9,072 nt of DNA from MGIIb-P sp963934015 (GCA_963934015.1 CAWVWT010000039.1:1-9072); one strand, 5' to 3'; positions 1 through 6,343 are shown, numbered from the stretch's first letter. Made by a program: numbers and translations. The notes: generated by a model from the letters alone, not told the origin.

Positions 1-952
1 CACGTGCCCCCGCATTGGTCCGGGTTGAGTCTGTCCGCATGTAGGTGATGTGACCTGCATTGTACAATTCCCCTGCGATTTTCATCGTCCGCCTTGGATT
101 CCAACTCATCTCAGAACCCGCTTTCATCAGAAGAGTATCTGTGGTAAATGGAGGGTCGGGGTTGCGTTTGTATTGGCTCGGTTGAACCGTGGTAAGCGTG
201 AGGCCACTTTCAACCGCAGTATACGCATTAGTGGCTAATTCGGAGTCGTTGGTTCGCTCAGAATTGAATTTCCCCTTGTCATCCACCCATGCATCGGTGT
301 CACCCTTGTCGTGGAAGCGAGCATTCCATCGAAGGCCACCGGCATCTGCATAAACAGCGAAATACGGCTGTGGAACGAACGCTTCGCGTTCCAATTCTTT
401 GTCGACGATGAAGCCAAGCGTCGGAGTCTGAACACGTCCCATGGCAGGCAATGACCAAGAACGGCTGAATTTCGAAGCACGGAACCCGACAAGCCGGTCC
501 ATGAATCGACGAACCATTGCCGCGGAAACCAAATTCTGGTTGACATCTCCACCTACATCGATGGCAGCTTGAACCGCTTTTTTGGTGATTTCATTGAATG
601 TGACACGGGAAATATTAGTGAAACCGTTTTCAGCGAAAATTTGAACCAATTGCCAAGCGATGAATTCACCCTCGCGATCAGGGTCAGTTGCGATGTAAAT
701 GTTCTCAACATTCGAATCTTTGGCCTTTGTCAACAATCTACCGATGTGGCGCTCTGAATTTTCAGTCCACTCCCACGGGGGCTGTGGCAATTTATCCACT
801 GTCGAGGCCCACATTGCCTTCTTTCCATTCTTGGTTCGACTGTTTGGAAGATCTCTAACATGGCCATTGCACGCTGCGACAATCCACCCCTTACCGAGGT
901 ACTTCTGAATAGTCTTTGACTTAGCACCAGATTCAACAATCAGTAGATCCAT
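1..952 (-). CDS. topA: DNA topoisomerase I, type IA (N-terminal 317 residues; runs off the left edge)
   Basis: Type IA topoisomerases relax negatively supercoiled DNA by cutting one strand and forming a 5'-phosphotyrosine link. Reading the minus strand from ATG at 952 gives one open frame to the window edge with no stop. Visible motifs are the TOPRIM start VESGAKSKTI (residues 7-16), GHVRDLP (30-36), the metal-binding ATDPDREGE (88-96), GRVQTPTLG (172-180), and the active-site YMRTDS with catalytic Tyr304. That places Tyr304 close to its position in E. coli TopA (Tyr319). The canonical VESPAKAKTI has become VESGAKSKTI. The missing part would hold the rest of the gate and any C-terminal zinc or DNA-binding domains. 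The start fits the family well; a purine-rich AGGATGGGG lies just upstream and could be a ribosome binding site. A small unknown gene on the same strand lies 98 bases upstream. Confidence 0.95.
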   Translation of the reverse strand, partial: MDLLIVESGAKSKTIQKYLGKGWIVAACNGHVRDLPNSRTKNGKKAMWASTVDKLPQPPWEWTENSERHIGRLLTKAKDSNVENIYIATDPDREGEFIAWQLVQIFAENGFTNISRVTFNEITKKAVQAAIDVGGDVNQNLVSAAMVRRFMDRLVGFRASKFSRSWSLPAMGRVQTPTLGFIVDKELEREAFVPQPYFAVYADAGGLRWNARFHDKGDTDAWVDDKGKFNSERTNDSELATNAYTAVESGLTLTTVQPSQYKRNPDPPFTTDTLLMKAGSEMSWNPRRTMKIAGELYNAGHITYMRTDSTRTNAGAR

Positions 953-1031
953 GTTATCCCCATCCTGTCGAGGTCCGGCACTGAGCCCCCAATAAACGCT
1001 GCGCTAAATTGCAAAGTGGGCAGTGTCACTT

Positions 1032-1050
1032 GGGGTTACGTAGTAACCCC
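1032..1050. repeat. perfect 8-bp inverted repeat with 3-base spacer
   Basis: GGGGTTAC (1032-1039), spacer GTA, GTAACCCC (1043-1050). It abuts the stop codon (1051-1053) of the minus-strand small gene and lies 80 bases upstream of the topA start. It could be a transcript-ending or transcript-stabilising hairpin for the small gene, or a dimeric regulator site in front of topA. No T-run follows on the minus strand, so a simple intrinsic terminator is not well supported. Confidence 0.6.
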
Positions 1051-1455
1051 TCAGGTCACGCGTACGCGCGCGCGCGAAGCCGTTTCATCCCAGATACCCT
1101 CGGAACCGGGTCCACCGCACCCTACACAACCAGGGTAACCCGCAGCCATCAAATCATGAATCTGCAGTGTCCACAGCCCCCATACAGATTCAAGATCTAC
1201 CAAGTCGGTTGGAATCCAGCAAATCGACAAGGGTGGCTCATCACCACCAAGTTGCGATAACCCTTCAACTTCGATTAGATTTTTCGAACCCATCGACACC
1301 ATCGGCTCACGAATCATTTTTGGTATGCCGTCACTGATGGCAAGGCTCAGTTTCAGCGCCTCGTTAAACAAACCCTCAGGGACGATTAGTGAGGTGCCTT
1401 CGGTACGCAGAAGTCGTCGTGCCGCTTCGGCAATACACGGTGCCATCCCGTCCAT
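1051..1455 (-). CDS. small protein of unknown function, upstream of topA
   Basis: This is a 134-residue open frame that I do not recognise. It has ordinary amino-acid balance, an amphipathic N-terminal helix region (roughly residues 5-35) and no signal peptide or membrane segment. A late GCVGCGGPG stretch (about residues 109-117) has a C-x-x-C pair. The C-terminus ARVRV is encoded by an alternating CG-rich tract (about 1057-1076), which is unusual. The frame stays open upstream of ATG 1455 for 24 codons to a stop, but that stretch has no ATG, GTG or TTG, so 1455 is the first usable start; a second ATG lies three codons on. It is transcribed in the same direction as topA and divergently from pyrD, 56 bases away. 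It fills a space otherwise lacking a gene, which favours a real gene, but it could be a chance frame. Confidence 0.55.
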   Translation of the reverse strand: MDGMAPCIAEAARRLLRTEGTSLIVPEGLFNEALKLSLAISDGIPKMIREPMVSMGSKNLIEVEGLSQLGGDEPPLSICWIPTDLVDLESVWGLWTLQIHDLMAAGYPGCVGCGGPGSEGIWDETASRARVRVT

Positions 1456-1511
1456 TGACCCCGCGAGGGGACGGAACCCTTGAAGGATGTCGGCCGAGCC
1501 CGTTGGTTTGA

Positions 1512-2621
1512 ATGGGACTATTTTGGCGGGTAATCATTCGGCCGGTGATGGCTGTTCTACCACTAGGTTCCGAAACTTTGCATTGGAGGGCACTGAAGGG
1601 AGTTAGAGGATGGTCACTCCCTGGTTTGAGGGCTATCTTACGTGGAATGTGCCGTTCACCAGAGGTTCCTACCAACGTGATGGGGTTGGCATTTGAGAAT
1701 CCTGTTGGCTTGGCTGCGGGCATGGACAAAAAAGGTGAGAATATCCCCCACTGGGAAAACCTTGGATTTGGATGGATTGAAATCGGTGGCATCACGTTTC
1801 ACCCACAGGATGGAAACCCGAAACCCCGAATGTTCCGTAGCACAAAACACAATGCCCTCATCAATCGCATGGGATTTAACAATCCTGGTTCAGAAGCTAT
1901 GGCTGCCCATCTGAAAAGGATGAAAACAAAGGGGAAGTGGGCATCCATACCGGTAGGAATCAATCTTGGTAAGAGTAAAATTACGCCCAATGATGAGGCT
2001 GAGCAGGATTATGCTGGGACGATGGAGAGGCTATGGGAATTTGCCGATTTATTTGTTGTCAATGTCTCTAGCCCCAATACACCGAATCTAAGAGAATTAC
2101 AATCTGGTTCGGAATTAGACCGTATACTCACAGCATGCAATGCAGTCAATCAACGGCTTGGTGATACCGCAGACACTAACCAAAAACCAATACTCGTCAA
2201 AATATCGCCTGATTTATCCGATGAACAGATTATCGCTGCAGCTGACACCGCTATTGCGCAGGGATGTGCAGGTATTGTTGCCACCAATACAACCACTTCG
2301 CGTCCCGTAAATGATAAATTTATGAAACAAACAGGCGGTCTTTCTGGTACACCATTACGCAACAGATCAACCGCAATCATACATCTCTTGTATGCACATA
2401 CCCAAGGAGAATTGCCGATTATTGGTGTTGGTGGAATTTCCAATGCCGAATCTGCTTGGGAGAAAATTGCAGCCGGTGCGAGTTTATTGCAACTCTACAG
2501 TGCATTGGTGTTTGAAGGACCCAGTGTCACGAAGGTCATCAACAAAGGTCTAAATCGTAAACTCAAGGCACACGGATATCAGAGCCTGTCCGAAGCAGTC
2601 GGACACGCACATCGGAGTTGA
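1512..2621 (+). CDS. pyrD: dihydroorotate dehydrogenase (quinone), class 2
   Basis: Catalyses dihydroorotate to orotate in UMP synthesis, passing electrons through FMN to membrane quinone. The 369-residue protein follows class 2 enzymes along its whole length. An N-terminal membrane-associating helical extension (residues 1-50) is followed by NPVGLAAGMDKKGE (63-76), a GFGWIEIGGIT strand (85-95), INRMGFNNPG (117-126), and the catalytic-loop NVSSPNTP (184-191). In that loop Ser187 matches the E. coli catalytic Ser175; class 1 enzymes use Cys here. Further on are VKISPDLS, ATNTTTSR, QTGGLSG, IGVGGIS and IAAGASLLQLYS, the FMN phosphate-binding end of the barrel. ATG 1512 is chosen because the extension (RVIIRPVMAVLPLGSETLHW) aligns with the class 2 N-terminus. 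Many archaea carry class 1 PyrD, so a bacterial-type gene here suggests old transfer. A CcmE-like gene follows after four bases, probably cotranscribed. Confidence 0.97.
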   Translation: MGLFWRVIIRPVMAVLPLGSETLHWRALKGVRGWSLPGLRAILRGMCRSPEVPTNVMGLAFENPVGLAAGMDKKGENIPHWENLGFGWIEIGGITFHPQDGNPKPRMFRSTKHNALINRMGFNNPGSEAMAAHLKRMKTKGKWASIPVGINLGKSKITPNDEAEQDYAGTMERLWEFADLFVVNVSSPNTPNLRELQSGSELDRILTACNAVNQRLGDTADTNQKPILVKISPDLSDEQIIAAADTAIAQGCAGIVATNTTTSRPVNDKFMKQTGGLSGTPLRNRSTAIIHLLYAHTQGELPIIGVGGISNAESAWEKIAAGASLLQLYSALVFEGPSVTKVINKGLNRKLKAHGYQSLSEAVGHAHRS

Positions 2622-2625
2622 GGGG

Positions 2626-3000
2626 TTGGAACAAAGGGTTCGCATTCTCGTCACCCTTGGGTTAATTGCAGGATTGATGAGTTTGATGCTCATCAGCGTC
2701 GAACCTGAAGTGGATTTGTCTGTTGACCAGTTGATGCAATCTCCTGACCAGTATGATGGTGAAACATTGCGATTGCACGGGGCGGTTGTAAATCTGGATA
2801 TGGACAATCATTCCTTGGTATTGGAAGGGGAAAGTGAAACCATCACAATAGATTACAGTGGGACTTCTTTACCCACTGGCGCAGATGAAGGAAAAACCAT
2901 CTCTGTGCGTGGTGAATTGGCAACAAATGGCGAGGGTTGGATTATCCACGCCTATGAAATCAAAACCGGATGTCCATCAAAATACGAGGCTGAGGCCTGA
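2626..3000 (+). CDS. ccmE: CcmE-like periplasmic haem chaperone, cysteine (System I*) variant
   Basis: CcmE receives haem from the CcmABCD machinery, holds it covalently on an OB-fold outside the membrane, and passes it to CcmF for attachment to apocytochrome c. The 124-residue protein has an N-terminal membrane anchor (about residues 6-23), then an OB-fold with family-like segments GETLRLHGAVV, TIDYSGTSLP and GKTISVRGEL. It ends with TGCPSKYEAEA. The usual haem-binding H-x-x-x-Y is replaced by C-x-x-x-Y (Cys116, Tyr120), the variant known from archaea and some sulfate-reducing bacteria. The likely start is TTG at 2626, directly behind GAGGGG and four bases after pyrD; the first ATG in frame would cut into the membrane anchor. 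No other ccm gene is visible in the window. The family call rests on segment order and the motif; a general OB-fold lipid-anchored protein is the alternative. Confidence 0.8.
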   Translation: MEQRVRILVTLGLIAGLMSLMLISVEPEVDLSVDQLMQSPDQYDGETLRLHGAVVNLDMDNHSLVLEGESETITIDYSGTSLPTGADEGKTISVRGELATNGEGWIIHAYEIKTGCPSKYEAEA

Positions 3001-3009
3001 CCGTTGGTT

Positions 3010-3016
3010 TGATATG
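3010..3016 (+). promoter_or_regulatory. possible TATA box of the SRP RNA gene
   Basis: The run TGATATG is centred about 25 bases before the predicted RNA 5' end at 3038, the usual archaeal TATA spacing. The match is short and sits just after the ccmE stop, so support comes mostly from position. Confidence 0.35.
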
Positions 3017-3037
3017 GGCCCGCATTGGCGCTAATGT

Positions 3038-3341
3038 TGGGCTAGGAGGGGGGTTGGCGTCCCCTGTATCGCAAATCGCAACATGGCGGTCCGAACGCCC
3101 AGGGGCGGCAAAACCGAGCATCGTAGGACGCATCTGTGGACGTAGATGCCTCGCCTTCATGAGATCGTGGTTTTGGAGAACTGTATTCGGAAGAAAATAG
3201 AGATTCAATTATCGGGGGATTAGGTCAGGCCAGGAATGGAGCAGCCCTACCCGAAGCCAATGATGCCGTGGAGAACCGGGGTGGAGAATACGGGTGCATT
3301 CTCCTGCGGTGAAACGGATGTCCACCCTGGGAATGCCCACC
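3038..3341 (+). ncRNA. ffs: archaeal signal recognition particle RNA (7S RNA)
   Basis: This is the RNA scaffold of the SRP, which binds SRP54 and SRP19 and delivers ribosomes to the membrane. The 5' domain reads GGGCTAGG at 3039-3046, then a helix 3 hairpin (GGGG 3050-3053 with CCCC 3061-3064, loop TTGGCGT) and a helix 4 hairpin (GGCG 3085-3088 with CGCC 3096-3099, loop GTCCGAA). The two loops can pair (TTGG 3054-3057 with CCGA 3091-3094), the known loop-loop contact. CAGGG 3100-3104 can pair with CCCTG 3325-3329 at the base of helix 5. A GGAG loop at 3175-3178 fits helix 6. Helix 8 is closed by TCGGG 3212-3216 and CCCGA 3250-3254, with the SRP54 core GTCAGG, CCA-GGAA-TGG (3230-3239) and AGCAGC. 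Helix 1 pairs TGGGC 3038-3042 with GCCCA 3335-3339. The length of about 304 bases is typical for archaea. Ends are set by helix 1 and may be off by a few bases. Confidence 0.93.
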
Positions 3342-3351
3342 TCTTCATTTT
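3341..3351 (+). terminator. pyrimidine-rich end of the SRP RNA gene
   Basis: TCTTCATTTT directly follows the closing strand of helix 1. Archaeal transcription often ends at short T-rich runs. The tract is short and interrupted, so the call depends on its position. Confidence 0.35.
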
Positions 3352-3401
3352 GAACAACCTACTGTGAAGACTCCAAATAGATGGGAGTGGGGCTGAATAT
3401 T

Positions 3402-4700
3402 ATGGTAGATCCGGTTTACAGCCCGGATGGGAAGTTTATGTGGACTGGGAGTGAATGGATTCCAGCACCCCCCGCTTCCGAACCAGAACCTGCACCACCG
3501 AGTGAACAGGCACTCAACATGCAGGACTCCGTCATCGGTGGCGATGTTGTTCATAGCACAGTCATCAATAATGACCCCACTGCGGTGACAAATGCGGTCA
3601 TTACCGCCCTACAACAACTGGGTATGGTTGGACTGGCCCCAACTGCGCCCCAAGCCCCACCTACACCAGAGGTTGAACTTCCCGCCTCATTCAACGTCGG
3701 TGATCACGTAGAATATCACAGCCCAACCAATGCGCGTTGGTTGAATCGTTGTACGGTCGTCGGAATCAATGATGATGGGACATACCGAATTGAAGTCCCC
3801 AAGTCGTCCAGAGTAGAAACAAAGCATGCTGTTGTGATTGGTTCGGTGCCAGGAACAATCCGTCCCGCTGCACCACCCTACAAGGTGGGGGATCGAGTTC
3901 TTGTCAATTGGAAGAGTTACGGACACTACTACCCTGGACAAATTGCAACTGAGCATGGCAATCACACATTCATGATTCACTTCGATGATGGGGATGTGGA
4001 AGACCATGTGGAATGGATTCGGATTGAACCCATGCAAGAGGATTCGGCTGCAGTTCAAAACTATGTTGAAAATATCACCTCGGCTGAACAAGAAATGATT
4101 GAGGCATTCCAAGTCTTTGATGAACATGGCACTGGAACTATAACGGCACAGAAATACTTCGAGATTCTCACAGAAATTGGAGATGAACCCATTTCTGTTG
4201 ATGAGGTTCTAGAAGAGTTTGCAACACTCGGAATTGAATTGGATTCGGAAATCGATTACCGTGAATTGGCCAAATACATGATCAGCTCTGAAGGTGGGGG
4301 TGAACCAATACTTCACAAGACGGAGGTCGTCATCCGTGATGCTGAAATCGTCGATGGGAACCTGAAAGGGTATGCATACGCACACCCTAAACTCGGAGAA
4401 GGACCTGTTCGTTCATCTAGTATCCTTGGCATCACATACGACGAAAGGGCAACGGCTCGAGTCGAAACGAGGAACACAATGTATGTCGTCGGTCCAACAG
4501 GTTGGACAAGTCCCCCTGAGGATCACCCGTTCAACAACCCTTACTCTGCTGGTGAACAAGTCAAGGTTGAATGGAAAGAAAGTTGGTGGGATGCCTTGGT
4601 TCGTGAAGTCGCTGGCCCAAAGTATCTGATTCACTATGTTGGATTTGATTCAAGTTGGGACGAATGGGTCGGTCCGGAACGCATCCAGAAAATTAGTTGA
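3402..4700 (+). CDS. multidomain protein: two Tudor-like barrels, degenerate EF-hand pair, beta domain, chromo-barrel-like C-terminus
   Basis: A soluble 432-residue protein of unknown role. Order seen: a tryptophan motif SPDGKFMWTGSEWIP (7-21); a proline-rich linker; a D-S-V-I-G-G-D-V segment (42-49); Tudor-like barrel 1 from FNVGDHVEY (97-155); Tudor-like barrel 2, YKVGDRVLVNW to HFDDGDVEDHVEWIRIEP (160-210); a calmodulin-like helix-loop-helix pair (228-296); a beta-rich stretch with HPKLGEGPVRSSSI and TRNTMYVVG (303-364); and a C-terminal barrel, VKVEWKESWWDALV to HYVGFDSSWDEWVGPERI (387-428), like Tudor-knot/MRG chromo-barrels. Both EF loops look dead: loop 1 (from Asp240) has His, Thr and Lys at positions 3, 5 and 12, and loop 2 lacks the first Asp. 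No signal peptide, so a cytoplasmic binding or scaffold protein is inferred. ATG 3381 would add seven residues. I prefer 3402 because the tryptophan motif follows at once and a weak AAATAGAT lies 26 bases ahead. Confidence 0.88.
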   Translation: MVDPVYSPDGKFMWTGSEWIPAPPASEPEPAPPSEQALNMQDSVIGGDVVHSTVINNDPTAVTNAVITALQQLGMVGLAPTAPQAPPTPEVELPASFNVGDHVEYHSPTNARWLNRCTVVGINDDGTYRIEVPKSSRVETKHAVVIGSVPGTIRPAAPPYKVGDRVLVNWKSYGHYYPGQIATEHGNHTFMIHFDDGDVEDHVEWIRIEPMQEDSAAVQNYVENITSAEQEMIEAFQVFDEHGTGTITAQKYFEILTEIGDEPISVDEVLEEFATLGIELDSEIDYRELAKYMISSEGGGEPILHKTEVVIRDAEIVDGNLKGYAYAHPKLGEGPVRSSSILGITYDERATARVETRNTMYVVGPTGWTSPPEDHPFNNPYSAGEQVKVEWKESWWDALVREVAGPKYLIHYVGFDSSWDEWVGPERIQKIS

Positions 4701-4710
4701 GCCAACTGAC

Positions 4711-4716
4711 TTTTTT
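4711..4716 (+). terminator. T6 tract after the Tudor/EF-hand gene
   Basis: Six consecutive T bases lie 11 bases after the stop at 4700, with no strong stem before them. This is the style of archaeal T-tract termination and would separate the upstream gene from the lipoprotein gene. Confidence 0.45.
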
Positions 4717-4725
4717 AACCCGAAT

Positions 4726-4734
4726 AAATTATAT
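4726..4734 (+). promoter_or_regulatory. TATA-like box for a nearly leaderless lipoprotein transcript
   Basis: AAATTATAT is centred about 27 bases before ATG 4757, so transcription should start at or very near the ATG. The A+T-rich stretch stands out from the mixed composition around it. This also argues for 4757 over the in-frame ATG at 4697, which lies upstream of the box. Confidence 0.6.
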
Positions 4735-4756
4735 CACTACCCGTGGTGCCAAAATC

Positions 4757-5293
4757 ATGTCAAAGAGTATTATTCTCTTGATGGTTACCTTGCTCATTGC
4801 CAGTTCTATGGCAGGCTGCATAGGTGAAGAACTCCTCGACCGGATCACTGGTGAAGAAACAGATGAAAATGACCTCGGGTGTGACAAGGAATGCTTCGAT
4901 GATTGTCTTGAAAACGGTGGAACCGAAGAGCAATGCAAAGAAAGATGCGCAGAACTTGATGAACATGCGGATGATGATCGTGAAAGTGACGGCGACTCCG
5001 AAATGACGGAAGAGGAATGTGAAGAGGAAGGCGGCACATGGACCTATGCTCCAGACCGAGAAAAATACTACTGCGACATGAGCGAAACCGATTCCGAAGA
5101 TGACTCTGGAGAAGAAGACCGAAGCGAGGAAAGAGGCGAGCAGGAGGATGAAACCTGCTACGACGAGAATCGTCAAGAAGTGCCTTGCGAGGATGACTCT
5201 GGGGAAGAAGATCGAAGCGAGGAAAGAGACGAGCAGGAGGATGAAACCTGCTACGACGAGAATCGTCAAGAAGTGCCTTGCGAGGAAGAGTAG
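4757..5293 (+). CDS. acidic cysteine-rich lipoprotein with tandem C-terminal repeats
   Basis: A predicted membrane-anchored surface protein of 178 residues with unknown role. Residues 1-20 form a lipoprotein signal peptide ending MAG before Cys21, which would be lipidated. A compact cysteine cluster follows: C42-x3-C46-x3-C50 and C60-x3-C64, with helical spacing that could form a disulfide-linked hairpin (twin CX3C pattern). Next come C88 and C106 around GGTWTYAPDREKYYC. The rest is very rich in Glu and Asp and ends in two 31-residue repeats, each with a C-x9-C pair (CYDENRQEVPC). All this fits an extracellular, oxidised, highly negatively charged protein, perhaps binding cations. The start at 4757 is set by the signal peptide and by the promoter spacing. 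The next gene begins two bases after the stop. Confidence 0.88.
   Translation: MSKSIILLMVTLLIASSMAGCIGEELLDRITGEETDENDLGCDKECFDDCLENGGTEEQCKERCAELDEHADDDRESDGDSEMTEEECEEEGGTWTYAPDREKYYCDMSETDSEDDSGEEDRSEERGEQEDETCYDENRQEVPCEDDSGEEDRSEERDEQEDETCYDENRQEVPCEEE
5099..5284 (+). repeat. two 93-bp direct tandem repeats inside the lipoprotein gene
   Basis: Copies at 5099-5191 and 5192-5284 differ at three positions by my comparison. Two changes are silent (GGA/GGG, GAC/GAT) and one changes Gly to Asp. The unit is 31 codons, so copy-number change keeps the reading frame. The near-identity points to recent duplication or ongoing homogenisation. Confidence 0.93.
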
Positions 5294-5295
5294 CA

Positions 5296-6312
5296 GTGAC
5301 CTACAAATCGCTGTCCCCCTCTGCTGAATGGATGGTGCTGGGGCTTGTCGTTCTAGCCACACTGTCTATTGGATTCGACCCCAATCCAGAAACAGAAATC
5401 AATCTTGAAGTCACCAATATATCGGGTACAGTCACCCTTTCGACCCGAGCATCAATGAATGCACTGGGGCTGAATGATTTCGATCGGGGCGCAAAGGCGA
5501 CGGTAGAAATGCAAGTCCAAGGGGTTGTGAGTGCGGACTGTGCCAATTGCACCGGAATCTCAATGCAAGGACAAGTCAATGTCACCGAATTACACGGTGG
5601 GCCTGGCGGGATGGGTAGAGTGGAGGCGCAACTCAGTGTTCTACACCTGCGTGAGTTCACAGGCGTCAACCTGATTGAACGTGAATGGTTAACTTTCGAT
5701 TGGGATGCAGGGAGTCTCTCAACTCAATGGGATGTTCTGATTGTTCATAACCCGCCATTGTGGCAGCCTGAAGAACGATACAATGCAGCATTTTCAGATA
5801 ATGAGAGTCGGACGGGGCCATGGATTCTAATCGAATCATTACTTGATGGTTCACGACATGTACGGGGTTGTCTTCCAGACACATTCACATGCCATTCAGG
5901 TTCACAATCCGACATTGACCTCACCTCTGTTCTTGAGCCAGTGAAGCCTGCGGTAGAAATTGCACATCCAAGCCCTTGGATTCAACTTGAGAATATTACC
6001 AGTACAAATCAAACACCAACAAATACAGAACAGATTCGGGAACTGCTTGAACTTGAGGGACAAACATCTGATTTGCATGGTTGGTGCCTGAGTGGGAATC
6101 AAACTGTAACCTCTGCACAAGCCTGGACTATAGGTGAATCTGGTTCAACAGCAGTGGCGCCCATGAGTATCTATCTCGAGGCGTTGGCACTGTCAAGTAC
6201 TTCGTTCACACCAGTGGCAGGCACTTGGACCGAGATTGATCAAACTGATCGTGGATGTGCATCATTGGTCGATGAAAATGGCGACTTACGGCTTGCAATC
6301 AGTATTTCGTAA
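5296..6312 (+). CDS. membrane-anchored extracytoplasmic protein of unknown function
   Basis: I do not recognise this 338-residue protein. A single hydrophobic segment near the N-terminus (about residues 13-27) could be an uncleaved anchor or a signal peptide. The remainder is polar, beta-rich in appearance, and has four cysteine clusters (D-C-A-N-C, G-C-L-P-D-T-F-T-C, G-W-C and R-G-C) and several N-x-S/T sites, as expected outside the cell. The start is placed at GTG 5296, two bases after the lipoprotein stop, because GAGGAAGAG just before it is a good ribosome binding site. TTG 5278 would overlap the lipoprotein, and ATG 5332 would cut into the hydrophobic segment. The tight spacing implies cotranscription with the lipoprotein. 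Confidence 0.87.
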   Translation: MTYKSLSPSAEWMVLGLVVLATLSIGFDPNPETEINLEVTNISGTVTLSTRASMNALGLNDFDRGAKATVEMQVQGVVSADCANCTGISMQGQVNVTELHGGPGGMGRVEAQLSVLHLREFTGVNLIEREWLTFDWDAGSLSTQWDVLIVHNPPLWQPEERYNAAFSDNESRTGPWILIESLLDGSRHVRGCLPDTFTCHSGSQSDIDLTSVLEPVKPAVEIAHPSPWIQLENITSTNQTPTNTEQIRELLELEGQTSDLHGWCLSGNQTVTSAQAWTIGESGSTAVAPMSIYLEALALSSTSFTPVAGTWTEIDQTDRGCASLVDENGDLRLAISIS

Positions 6313-6335
6313 GGAAAAATCGGTTTTACGGATGG

Positions 6336-6343
6336 ATAATATA
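6336..6343 (+). promoter_or_regulatory. TATA-like box for a nearly leaderless transcript of the large secreted protein
   Basis: ATAATATA is centred about 26 bases before ATG 6366, which again predicts a transcript starting at or close to the start codon. It lies in the 53-base gap after the previous gene, so the large gene probably has its own promoter as well as possible read-through. Confidence 0.6.

Noticed and set aside
235..552. Minus-strand 105-residue frame
   Set aside because: Same strand as topA but in another frame; the topA frame carries the conserved motifs here.
1009..1260. Plus-strand 83-residue frame before pyrD
   Set aside because: It runs across the inverted repeat and the opposite-strand small gene, has no recognisable features, and no ribosome binding site was noticed.
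1376..1795. Minus-strand 139-residue frame across the pyrD start
   Set aside because: It runs antisense through the well-supported N-terminal part of pyrD and has no motifs.
3009..3200. Plus-strand frame of 63 residues after ccmE
   Set aside because: It lies inside the SRP RNA, has no family resemblance, and its sequence is explained by conserved RNA helices.
2960..3208. Minus-strand frame of 82 residues
   Set aside because: It overlaps the ccmE end and the SRP RNA on the opposite strand; no recognisable protein features.
3277..3330. Alternative long stem CCGGGGTGGA with TCCACCCTGG, and GGAGAAT with ATTCTCC
   Set aside because: First taken as a separate structured RNA. The 3' strand is needed for helix 5 of the SRP RNA, so this is an alternative fold of the same molecule rather than a distinct element.
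4760..5362. Minus-strand 200-residue hydrophobic frame
   Set aside because: It is the antisense of the Glu/Asp-rich lipoprotein; GAA and GAG codons read backwards give Phe, Leu and Ser, producing false membrane-like sequence.
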